This document shows, piece after piece, positions 1 to 6,921 of a stretch of 36,594 nt of DNA (positions are counted from its first letter, which is position 1; the number at the start of each line of letters is the position of its first letter). The stretch is from Nonomuraea cavernae (GTDB lineage Bacteria; Actinomycetota; Actinomycetes; Streptosporangiales; Streptosporangiaceae). The stretch is taken from NCBI RefSeq assembly GCF_014646355.1, contig NZ_BMNH01000048.1, positions 1-36,594 on the forward strand. The letters are read 5' to 3'. The notes beneath the pieces are model-generated. The model was not told the DNA's origin, did not search any database, and saw only the letters and a program-made list of their open reading frames with translations. Made by a program: the position numbers and the translations under genes.

Positions 1-1
1 C

Positions 2-85
2 TTCGCTGAGCACGCCGACGTCAACGCAGCCCGCAACATCGCCGCACGCGGTGAGACGGGCTGGGCAGTGAGTCACGCTGCCTGA
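2..85 (+). pseudogene. tnpB: C-terminal end of a TnpB-type transposon nuclease (truncated by the window edge)
   Basis: The frame opening at base 2 reads FAEHADVNAARNIAARGETG and ends at a TGA at 83-85. The ADVNAARNIAARG string is the usual extreme C-terminus of TnpB/OrfB proteins of the IS200/IS605 and IS607 groups, just after the zinc ribbon and the last RuvC aspartate. TnpB is an RNA-guided nuclease that helps retain the transposon. Only 27 codons are inside the window, so it cannot be told whether the full gene is intact or whether a tnpA partner exists to the left. Confidence 0.8.
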
Positions 86-131
86 CGCGGACCAGACCGT
101 CGAAACCACCGACGGCCAAGAGCTGCAAGCT

Positions 132-148
132 CAGTCCCTTCAGGGCTG
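132..148 (+). repeat. Right-end hairpin of the tnpB element, candidate end of its guide RNA
   Basis: CAGTCC and GGGCTG pair around a CTTCA loop, six base pairs with one G-U, 47 bases after the tnpB stop. Subterminal hairpins of this kind mark the right end of IS200/IS605 elements, and the omega RNA of TnpB runs through this segment. The exact transposon end is inferred to lie shortly after 148, because the next gene begins near 177. Confidence 0.45.
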
Positions 149-176
149 AGAAGCTGACCTGACGGGGTTCGATCCG

Positions 177-1109
177 ATGGGAGGAAGGGTGTGGGAGTCT
201 GGACCTGTGCCGATCGAATGGTCCCGTGAAGAGGTTCTCGGAGCGGTCAGGACCTGCTTGCTGCGTACGGGCGCTGTGACGGACGGCTACTGCGCCGTCG
301 ACGTCATCGCGGAGCCCGACCGCATGCTCGTGATCTTCCGCTGGCGGCGGGACCCCAACACCTACGCCATCGGGGTCGAGTTCCCGGCGGTGCCCGAGAG
401 TCCGTGGACCGGCCTGCCGGTGGCCTCGGCGTATGAGTGGGCCGCGGACGTCGCGGGTCGCCTCGCCGAGGATCTCGCGACCGGGCTGGTGCGCCGAAGC
501 CGCCGGACGATCCGCGACGGGTACGTCCTGCTGGACCGCCACGATGCCCCAGACCTCTGCCCCGCCGGGTTCTTCATCGGTTCGGTCCCACTCGACGACG
601 GCATGCTCACCCTCTCAGGGGATGACCGGGAGGAGGGCCGTCCCCTTCCGAGATCGCCGTCGGCACCGGTCCCCCCGCTTGCCTCCGATGCCGGCTTCTG
701 GCTGGCCGAGGCGGGGATGGACGTGACCATTCCCAGGGAGCTGATCGTCGAAGGCAGGCTTGCCTGCTGGCTGCAGGCCTACGTCGACAACTCCCGCGGG
801 GAACCCTTCGTCGGTCAGGCGGCCACGTCCTGGGCGGACGAGCGGCACACCACCGTCCGTCTCGACCTGGCGCACGTCCAGCCCGGCGTCCCGTCGGAGG
901 TACGCGAGGCGCTGGTGCGTCACGCGGTCCGCGAGGCGGCCGAGGCCGGCGCCCTGCGTGTGATCACCGCGATCGACGTTCCCGAACTCCCTGGAGTGGG
1001 GTTCCGGCCCGCGAACGGTGGCGGCCTCGCACTGCGCACCAGGGACACCGAACCGCCGACGATTGTCACTCAGTCGTTCTCTCAGAACTCGTCGCACCCG
1101 GAGACCTGA
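177..1109 (+). CDS. Hypothetical protein with a GNAT-like C-terminal stretch
   Basis: The frame encodes 310 residues with no signal peptide or membrane segment. The N-terminal two thirds (a WSREEVLGAVRTCLLRTG start and an internal Pro-rich linker near residues 155-165) are not recognised. Residues about 235-290 contain a helix followed by GVGFRPANGGGLALRTR, which resembles the last strand and helix of GNAT acetyltransferases, but no acetyl-CoA loop (Q/RxxGxG/A) is visible. The start is uncertain. ATG 177 has GGGG at 164-167; in-frame GTG codons at 189 and 207 follow GGAGG and GGGAG and are equally plausible. It lies immediately after the tnpB element end and may be the gene the element sits beside. 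Confidence 0.6.
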   Translation: MGGRVWESGPVPIEWSREEVLGAVRTCLLRTGAVTDGYCAVDVIAEPDRMLVIFRWRRDPNTYAIGVEFPAVPESPWTGLPVASAYEWAADVAGRLAEDLATGLVRRSRRTIRDGYVLLDRHDAPDLCPAGFFIGSVPLDDGMLTLSGDDREEGRPLPRSPSAPVPPLASDAGFWLAEAGMDVTIPRELIVEGRLACWLQAYVDNSRGEPFVGQAATSWADERHTTVRLDLAHVQPGVPSEVREALVRHAVREAAEAGALRVITAIDVPELPGVGFRPANGGGLALRTRDTEPPTIVTQSFSQNSSHPET

Positions 1110-1161
1110 CCGATCCACTCGCCGGAGACCACGACCACACCGGCGCCGGCTTGCTGCGGGC

Positions 1162-1191
1162 TTGACCCGGTCGGGACGCCTTCAGTGTGAT
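1162..1191 (+). promoter_or_regulatory. Candidate promoter of the TPR protein gene
   Basis: TTGACC at 1162-1167 and TGTGAT at 1186-1191 are 18 bases apart and lie about 50 bases before the next start codon. The -35 is good, the -10 is weak. This is a prediction from sequence only. Confidence 0.3.
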
Positions 1192-1242
1192 GCGTTGTGC
1201 GACATTGGGCCACGCAGCCGCAGATGGGTGGACGGGGAGACG

Positions 1243-1884
1243 ATGAGTACGGACGATCGAATCGAACGGGCCAGGCTGGCTTGCCAACGGGCCGTCTTCG
1301 TTGGCGATCTCGATGCGCTGGACACAGCGGAGCGGGAGTTGGACATGGTCGAGGCCGATCTCGCCGTGGCACGCGGCCGGATCATGCAGGCTCGTTCTCA
1401 TGAGCAGCGAACCGAGAACCCCGACGAACTGGCCTTGTTCCAGCGCGCCACCGAGCTCTATCAGGGGCTCGGCGACGTACGAGGCGAAGGCGAGGCGCTG
1501 TTCTGGGTCGGCACCTACCACCAGATGTCCATGCGGGACGACGACACCGCGGTTCCCTTTCTCGAACGGTCATCTGAACTCGCAGCGCGGGTCGGCGACA
1601 AGCTCACGATGTCGTACGCGCTTCGACATCTGGGATACGCGGACCACGTCGCCGGCCGGCTGGACGCCGCGCGTGAGCGTCTGGAGGAGTCGACGCGGCT
1701 TCGACGAGAGATCGGGTTCTTGCCCGGTGTTGCCGCGAACTTGGTCGGGCTGGCCTACGTCGCAGCCGCACAAGGCCGCCGTGATCACGCCTGGGCGCTG
1801 ATCGAGGAGGCGGGTTCGATCGCCGACGCCAGCGGCGCCCAGGCCATCCTGCGCCAGGTTGAGGAGGCGAGAACGCACCTGTAG
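1243..1884 (+). CDS. TPR-repeat protein
   Basis: 213 residues from ATG 1243, chosen because GGGGAGA sits 5 bases upstream; the frame remains open further upstream but without a ribosome site. Three to four tetratricopeptide-like helix pairs are visible: residues about 55-90 (ELALFQRATELYQGLGD, EGEALFWVGTYHQ), 95-135 and 138-175, with the usual small-residue pattern (ALRHLGYADHVAGRLDAARE, LVGLAYVAAAQG). Such arrays serve as protein interaction scaffolds and are common as C-terminal halves of actinobacterial SARP/LuxR/AfsR-type regulators. No DNA-binding or ATPase part is present here, so this is either a stand-alone TPR protein or the remnant tail of a larger regulator. Confidence 0.7.
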   Translation: MSTDDRIERARLACQRAVFVGDLDALDTAERELDMVEADLAVARGRIMQARSHEQRTENPDELALFQRATELYQGLGDVRGEGEALFWVGTYHQMSMRDDDTAVPFLERSSELAARVGDKLTMSYALRHLGYADHVAGRLDAARERLEESTRLRREIGFLPGVAANLVGLAYVAAAQGRRDHAWALIEEAGSIADASGAQAILRQVEEARTHL

Positions 1885-1980
1885 ACAGCTCGGACATGAC
1901 CCGCTCAATGACACACCGAACGACCCAGGCCCGCACGCAAGCCTGCCTGCCTTGACCGCGCGGGCGTTCGTCCGGCGATG

Positions 1981-4128
1981 TCAGGGGCTCGTGAGGATGA
2001 CGAGTTGCCGGGTCGCCCGGGTCATCGCGACATATCGGTCGACCGCTCCCTCGACGCCGTCGCCGAACGCCTCCGGGTCGATGAGGACGACCAGGTCGAA
2101 CTCGAGCCCCTTCGCCAGCTCCGGAGTCAGCGACCGGACACGGGACGTCGCCCGGAACGTGGGATCGCCGATGACGCAGGCGATGCCGTCGGCGTGCGCG
2201 GCGAGCCAGGTGTCGAGGATCGAACTCAGCTCCGAAGCGGACCCCCGCACGACGGGGACGCCGCCCTTGCGGATGGAGGTCGGCACGTTGGCGTCCGGCA
2301 GCACGGCCCGGATGACCGGCTCGGCTTCCGACATGATCTCCTCCGGCGTCCGGTAGTTGACGCTCAGGGAGGCCAGGTCGACCCGGTCGAGCCCGATCCG
2401 CTTGAGCCGTTCCTGCCACGACTCCGTGAACCCGTGCCGGGCCTGGGCGCGATCCCCGACGATGGTGAAGCTCCGGGACGGGCACCTGAGCAGCAGCATC
2501 TGCCACTCCGCGTCGGTCAGTTCCTGAGCCTCGTCCACCACGATGTGCGCGAACGGGCCGGCGAGCAGGTCCGGGTCGAGGGTGGGCAGTTCGGACTCGT
2601 CGACCAGATTGCGCTGGAGGTCCGCTCGGCGCAGCTGCGTCACGAGCCCTTCGCCGTCGTCATCGGCCTCGATCAGGTTGTCGACGACCTGGGCCATCTG
2701 CTCGCGCTGGGCGGCGAGAGCGGCTTCCTGCCGGCGCTTGCGTCGTGACGCCTCCGGGTCGCCGAGCCGCTGCCGTGCCGCGTCCAGAAGCGGCAGGTCG
2801 GACACCGTCCAAGCCTGGGCGTCCGCGCGCTGCAGCTTCCGAACGTCGTCGGGGCCGAGCCAGGGAGCGCACATCCGCAGATAGGCGGGCACCGACCACA
2901 GGTCTCCGACGAGGTCGGCCGCTTCGAGCAGCGGCCACGCGCGGTTGAAGGTCGTGAGCAGTTCCCTGTCTCGCAGCAGCGATCTACGCAGCAGGTCGAC
3001 CGAGATGTCCTCCTCGTACTTGTCGGCCAGGATCGTGAGCAGTTCCTCCCAGATCTGGTCGCGCGCCTCGTTGTGCGGGGTGCCGGGATCTGGTGCCTCG
3101 AACGCCTCGGCCCAGTCGTCGGCGCTCAGCCAGACGTCAGACCAGGGCGTCGTGACCGTCATCCCCTCGGTGGGCGGGTTCTCGTAGAACCTGACGGCCG
3201 GCTCGATCGCCTTCACCAGGCCCGCGGACGACTTCAACAGGGCCACGTCCGGGTCGGCCTCGATCGCCGCCGTTGCTCCTTCGGGGACGAGGTCCCGCAG
3301 GGTGCAGGTCTGTACGCCCTCCTCCCCGAGACTGGGCAGGACGTCCGCGACATAGGCCAGGTAGGGCTGGTGCGGACCGACGAACAGCACGCCGCCCCGG
3401 TGGTGACCGAGGCGAGGGTCCGCGTAGAGGAGGTAGGCGGAGCGGTGCAGGGCGACAACGGTCTTGCCCGTGCCCGGACCACCGTCGACGACGAGAGCGC
3501 CGCGGGATCCCGCGCGGATGATGGCGTCCTGGTCGGCCTGGATGGTGGCGAGCACGTCCCGCATCCGGGCCGACCGGTTGCCGCCCAGGCTGGCGATGAA
3601 GGCGGACTGGTCGTCGAGCGCGGCGTGCCCTTCGAACCCGTCGGAGGTGAACACCTCGTCCCAGTAGTCGCTGACCCGGCCCCGGGTCCAGCGATATCTG
3701 CGACGGCTCGCCAGGCCCATCGGGTTGGCGTGGGTGGCTCCGAAGAACGGCTCAGCCGCGGGTGAGCGCCAGTCGAGCAGCAGCCGGCGACCCGCGCTGT
3801 CCGTAAGACCGAGTCGTCCGACGTACACGGGCTCGGGGTCGTCCGCGCCGACCATGTGCCCGAGGCACAGGTCCAGGCCGAAGCGGCGCAGGGCGCGCAG
3901 CCGAGCCGTCAGCCGGTGGATCTCCAGGTCACGGTCCAGCACCGCCCGTCCGACGCCGCCGGGCGCCCTGCGCTCGGCGTCGAGGCGCTCGGACAGCTCG
4001 GCGATCGACCGCTCAAGGCTCTCCGCGATGGCCACGAAGTGCCGCTCGTCACCGGCGATCAGCTTCGGGTCGGCCTTGGGGAGAAGGTGGTCGGGCAGGT
4101 CAAACGCGCTGGTGGTCAGCGGGTTCAC
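1981..4128 (-). CDS. helR: RNA polymerase recycling motor ATPase HelR (rifamycin protection)
   Basis: 715 residues of the UvrD/Rep-like HelD group. The start is GTG 4128, preceded by GGAGCC at 4140-4135 with 8-base spacing, and gives the family-typical beginning NPLTTSAFDLPDHLLPKADP; an in-frame ATG at 4197 has no such site. Residues 1-110 form the long N-terminal helical arm that enters the polymerase secondary channel. Walker A GGPGTGKT is at about 216-223, Walker B VVDEAQEL at about 530-537, and the VNYRTPEEI helicase motif at about 590. HelR-type proteins displace rifamycins and stalled or DNA-bound complexes from RNA polymerase and confer low-level rifamycin tolerance. The rifamycin-associated element upstream at 4351-4369 supports HelR rather than generic HelD. 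The gene is complete and stands alone. Confidence 0.9.
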   Translation of the reverse strand: MNPLTTSAFDLPDHLLPKADPKLIAGDERHFVAIAESLERSIAELSERLDAERRAPGGVGRAVLDRDLEIHRLTARLRALRRFGLDLCLGHMVGADDPEPVYVGRLGLTDSAGRRLLLDWRSPAAEPFFGATHANPMGLASRRRYRWTRGRVSDYWDEVFTSDGFEGHAALDDQSAFIASLGGNRSARMRDVLATIQADQDAIIRAGSRGALVVDGGPGTGKTVVALHRSAYLLYADPRLGHHRGGVLFVGPHQPYLAYVADVLPSLGEEGVQTCTLRDLVPEGATAAIEADPDVALLKSSAGLVKAIEPAVRFYENPPTEGMTVTTPWSDVWLSADDWAEAFEAPDPGTPHNEARDQIWEELLTILADKYEEDISVDLLRRSLLRDRELLTTFNRAWPLLEAADLVGDLWSVPAYLRMCAPWLGPDDVRKLQRADAQAWTVSDLPLLDAARQRLGDPEASRRKRRQEAALAAQREQMAQVVDNLIEADDDGEGLVTQLRRADLQRNLVDESELPTLDPDLLAGPFAHIVVDEAQELTDAEWQMLLLRCPSRSFTIVGDRAQARHGFTESWQERLKRIGLDRVDLASLSVNYRTPEEIMSEAEPVIRAVLPDANVPTSIRKGGVPVVRGSASELSSILDTWLAAHADGIACVIGDPTFRATSRVRSLTPELAKGLEFDLVVLIDPEAFGDGVEGAVDRYVAMTRATRQLVILTSP

Positions 4129-4350
4129 GTCATTGGCTCCAGTGTGAGGGCGCTTGCGATCATTGGCATCCTGGCTCGACGATCCCGCATGGTTCACGCG
4201 GACACGCGGCCTTTCCCGGCTGACCGCGCCGCGAGTCCCGCCGGCGGTTCGATGTCCCTCCGCGACTCATAGGTCGTCGACAACACCCGCACTTCGTGTC
4301 CCCCGTTTCCGCAGGTTCTGGCCTCGGCCCACGATTCTGCGGCACGACCC

Positions 4351-4369
4351 GGGTCTTGCCGCAAGCCCC
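4351..4369 (-). promoter_or_regulatory. Rifamycin-associated element (RAE) upstream of helR
   Basis: On the minus strand this 19-mer reads GGGGCTTGCGGCAAGACCC, an imperfect inverted repeat (CTTGC/GCAAG with GGG/CCC flanks). It fits, as I recall it, the RAE consensus GGGGCTTGCNNCAAGNCCC found upstream of rifamycin-inactivating genes and helR in actinomycetes. It lies 222 bases before the helR start, in the orientation expected for helR. I cannot place the -10 with confidence; CAGAAT at 4338-4333 is a candidate. Confidence 0.8.
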
Positions 4370-4392
4370 CCGGTGCGCTATACGTTGAGAGT

Positions 4393-4420
4393 GGAAAGGG
4401 GTGAGTAGTCCCCCTTTTCC
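4393..4420. repeat. Imperfect inverted repeat upstream of the RAE
   Basis: GGAAAGGGG at 4393-4401 faces CCCCTTTTCC at 4411-4420 across a short spacer, with one extra T in the right arm. It lies 24 bases beyond the RAE on the side away from helR, in the noncoding stretch between helR and the MFS gene. It could be an operator or the end of an unseen transcript. Confidence 0.3.
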
Positions 4421-4587
4421 TTCATCGTCCGCTGGGGCCGGACACCTCGCCCAAGGCCTGACCGGCGTCGTCACCCGGTCGCAGGCCGGCGACTTGTCGG
4501 CCACCGCTTGGTGAGCACTCGTCGCGTCCGCCTGATCGGCGACGAGGGCTGCGTTGGCCGCGTCAGGGCATCACGGCCGAACGAAGG

Positions 4588-4608
4588 TATCCCTGGCGAT
4601 GGTAGGCA
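4588..4608 (+). promoter_or_regulatory. Candidate operator for the XRE regulator, copy 1 (upstream of first MFS gene)
   Basis: The segment is TATCC, seven variable bases, then TGGTAGGCA. The same 5+9 bases with the same 7-base gap recur at 6854-6874, between the XRE gene and the second MFS gene. This copy is 111 bases before the first MFS start. The shared site is seen directly; binding by the XRE protein is inferred. Confidence 0.5.
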
Positions 4609-4658
4609 GACCAGGGAGATGGCTGCCGTCGCACCCTCGTTCCAGTCTCGAAGTCCAG

Positions 4659-4690
4659 CATCGGGCCACAGCTACCTGTGTGGCCCGATG
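4659..4690 (+). repeat. Perfect 12-bp inverted repeat ahead of the first MFS gene
   Basis: CATCGGGCCACA (4659-4670) and TGTGGCCCGATG (4679-4690) are exact reverse complements around an 8-base loop, ending 29 bases before the MFS start. As RNA it would form a stable leader hairpin; as DNA it could be an operator. There is no T run, so a plain terminator is less likely. Confidence 0.6.
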
Positions 4691-4719
4691 ATCGACCCGA
4701 GAACGACGGCGAGGCCCCC

Positions 4720-5955
4720 ATGACGTTCGACACCCCCGGTCCGACAGCGATCAGGACCGCGCGGGCCGCCGGTACGGGCGGCTCCCAGAAAGCCGGACCC
4801 GCGCTCTTGGCGCTCAGTCTCGGGGGGTTCGGCATCGGACTCACCGAATTCGTCATCGCAGGTTTACTCACCGAGGTGTCCAGCGACCTGGGGGTGACGA
4901 TCAGCGAAGCGGGCCACCTCGTCGGCGCCTACGCGCTCGCCGTGGTTCCCGGCGCGCTCATCGTCACCCCGTTACTGATGAGACGGCCGCCCAAGTACGC
5001 GCTCGTACTGCTGCTGGCGTTCTTCATCATCGGCAACGTCCTGTCCGCGTGGTCTCCTGACTTCACGGTGATGTTCGCCGGGCGGATCATCGCCGCCCTC
5101 GCTCATGGTGGGTTCTTCGGAATCGGGGCCGTCCTCGCCGGGTCGCTGGTCTCGCCTTCGAAGCAGGCATCGGCCGTCGCGGCGTTGTTCGCCGGTCTCA
5201 CCGTCGCCAATGTTCTCGGTGTGCCGGCGGGCGCGTTCGTGGGGCAGCAGGTGGGGTGGCGGACGGCGTTCTGGATCATCAGCGTGATCGGCGTCATCGC
5301 GCTGCTCGGCCTGGTGGCGCTCGTACCCCGGACAGAGCCGGAGCCGGATCAACTACCCCTCGGCCGGCAGTTCCGCGCTCTCGCGCGGCCGCAGGTGCTC
5401 GCGTCCCTGCTCACGACCGCGCTCGTCTTCGGCGGTATGTTCGGCGTCTTCACCTATATCGAGCCGCTCCTGCGCGAGGTCACCGGCTACCCGGCGTCCG
5501 CCATCCCGTGGCTGCTCGTCCTGTTCGGCATCGGCCTGTTCGCGGGGAACATCCTCGGCGGCCGCGCAGCCGACAAGAACGCCGACACCGCTGTTCTCGT
5601 TCTCGCGATCGCGCTGCCCATCGTGATCCTGGCGCTGCGGGCCGTCGCGTCGATGCCGCTTCCCAGCGCGATCCTGCTGATGCTGCTCGGCGCGGTCGGG
5701 TTCGCCACCGTCCCCGGACTCCAGGCGCGCGTCCTCCGGCACGCCCAAGGCGCGGCGACGCTCGCGTCGGCGGCGAACATCGCCGCGTTCAACCTCGGCA
5801 ACACCCTGGGTGTCGGTCTCGCCGGAGCCGCCATCGACCTGGGCTACGGCCTGCGCAGCCCCGCCGTCACCGGCGCGGTCCTCACCGGGATCGGCCTGAC
5901 CCTCATCGTGCTTACCCGTACCCGGCCGCACCGGCCAGGGGAAGTGCACGGCTGA
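4720..5955 (+). CDS. MFS transporter (DHA1/AraJ-type drug exporter)
   Basis: 411 residues with about 12 hydrophobic segments. The start is ATG 4720, with GAGG at 4711-4714. The first helix, LSLGGFGIGLTEFVIAGLLT, is the signature beginning of the AraJ/CmlR/PbuE-like proton-driven exporters; the first loop RRPPKYAL and GRIIAALAHGGFFGIG in segment 4 are family-typical, and a longer central loop with EPEPDQLPLGRQ separates the two six-helix halves. Likely substrate: a small drug or metabolite, not predictable here. It ends directly against the convergent XRE gene (TGA 5953-5955 next to TCA 5956-5958), and shares an upstream motif with the second exporter, so co-regulation is likely. Confidence 0.85.
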   Translation: MTFDTPGPTAIRTARAAGTGGSQKAGPALLALSLGGFGIGLTEFVIAGLLTEVSSDLGVTISEAGHLVGAYALAVVPGALIVTPLLMRRPPKYALVLLLAFFIIGNVLSAWSPDFTVMFAGRIIAALAHGGFFGIGAVLAGSLVSPSKQASAVAALFAGLTVANVLGVPAGAFVGQQVGWRTAFWIISVIGVIALLGLVALVPRTEPEPDQLPLGRQFRALARPQVLASLLTTALVFGGMFGVFTYIEPLLREVTGYPASAIPWLLVLFGIGLFAGNILGGRAADKNADTAVLVLAIALPIVILALRAVASMPLPSAILLMLLGAVGFATVPGLQARVLRHAQGAATLASAANIAAFNLGNTLGVGLAGAAIDLGYGLRSPAVTGAVLTGIGLTLIVLTRTRPHRPGEVHG

Positions 5956-6819
5956 TCACAGGGAGGTCAGCAACCGCAGGGCCGCGTACGAGGTGCTGCC
6001 AGGCTTGGCGGCGTGGGTCAGGATGCGCTGACCGTTGCCTTCGGGCAGATGCAGCACCTCGTAGTCAAGCGTGAGGGCGCCGATCTCGGGATGGCGGAAC
6101 CGTTTCGAACCACTCGTGCACAGCTTCACGGCGTGACCGGCCCACAACGAGGCGAACTCCGGGCTGTTCAGGCTGAGCTCTCCGACAAGTTCGGCCAGGC
6201 GCCGGTCGCCGGCGAACTGAGCCGCGACGTAGCGCAGTGAGGCCACCGCGAGCGCCGCCTCGGCCGCCCAGTCGAGGTAGAGGTCGCGGGTGTGTGGATC
6301 GAGGAACAGCATGCGGAGCTGGTTCGGCCGATCCGCCGGCCTCGCGGGGGCGGTGAAGTCGAGGTGTCCGGCCAGCAGAAGGTGCCCGGCCCGGTTCCAG
6401 GCGAGGACGTCGTTGAACCGGCCCAGCAGCACAGCGGGCACATCACCCATCGCGTGCAGAAGCTGCTCGGCGCCGGGCTTGGCACTCTCCGGCTTCGGCG
6501 GGCGAGGGCGTTTGACCGGAGCCGGATGAGCGAGCGCGAACAGGTGCGCCCGCTCATCCGCGTCCAAACGCAGGGCCCGGGCCAGAGCGTCGATGACCGC
6601 GTCGGAGGCGTTCTGCGACTGCCCCTGCTCCAGGCGGGTCAGATAGGTCACCGACACCCCGGCGAGCCGCGCGAGCTCTTCGCGCCGCAGACCGGGCACC
6701 CGGCGGCGGCCGTAGCTGCGCACACCGGCGTCTTCGGGGGTGAGCCGGTCGCGGCGTGAGCGGAGGAACTCGCCGAGCTCGGTCACCGGCCGGTCCTGGT
6801 GCGCGGGCTGTACTGCCAT
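5956..6819 (-). CDS. XRE-family regulator with MmyB-like sensor domain
   Basis: 287 residues. Residues about 14-90 carry a helix-turn-helix of the XRE type (LGEFLRSRRDRL, then RRVPGLRREELARLAGVSVTYLTRLEQG). The rest is the MmyB-like ligand-binding domain, with hallmarks VLAWNRAGHLL, FLDPHTRDLYLDW and a final HPEIGALTLDYEVL/LPEGNGQRI block. These one-component regulators usually sit beside a transporter or dehydrogenase gene and repress it. Here the gene is divergent from the second MFS gene and convergent with the first, and both MFS upstream regions share one motif. The ligand is unknown. Confidence 0.88.
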   Translation of the reverse strand: MAVQPAHQDRPVTELGEFLRSRRDRLTPEDAGVRSYGRRRVPGLRREELARLAGVSVTYLTRLEQGQSQNASDAVIDALARALRLDADERAHLFALAHPAPVKRPRPPKPESAKPGAEQLLHAMGDVPAVLLGRFNDVLAWNRAGHLLLAGHLDFTAPARPADRPNQLRMLFLDPHTRDLYLDWAAEAALAVASLRYVAAQFAGDRRLAELVGELSLNSPEFASLWAGHAVKLCTSGSKRFRHPEIGALTLDYEVLHLPEGNGQRILTHAAKPGSTSYAALRLLTSL

Positions 6820-6853
6820 GCCGCCATTCTCGCCGACCGTGACGGCCGGAGCC

Positions 6854-6874
6854 TATCCTCCTCAGTGGTAGGCA
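6854..6874 (+). promoter_or_regulatory. Candidate operator for the XRE regulator, copy 2 (divergent intergenic region)
   Basis: The second copy of TATCC-N7-TGGTAGGCA lies in the 102-base gap between the XRE start (6819) and the second MFS start (6922). Its position fits an operator controlling both divergent genes. TATCCT could itself act as a -10 hexamer in the plus direction. Confidence 0.5.
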
Positions 6875-6921
6875 ACCGGGGGTTCTGGCTGCGCACGGCG
6901 GGGCCGCCGAGTGTGGGTCAC

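Noticed and set aside
1885..1980. A terminator between the convergent TPR and helR genes
   Set aside because: GC-rich partial complementarity is present, but no stem longer than about 5 bp without gaps.
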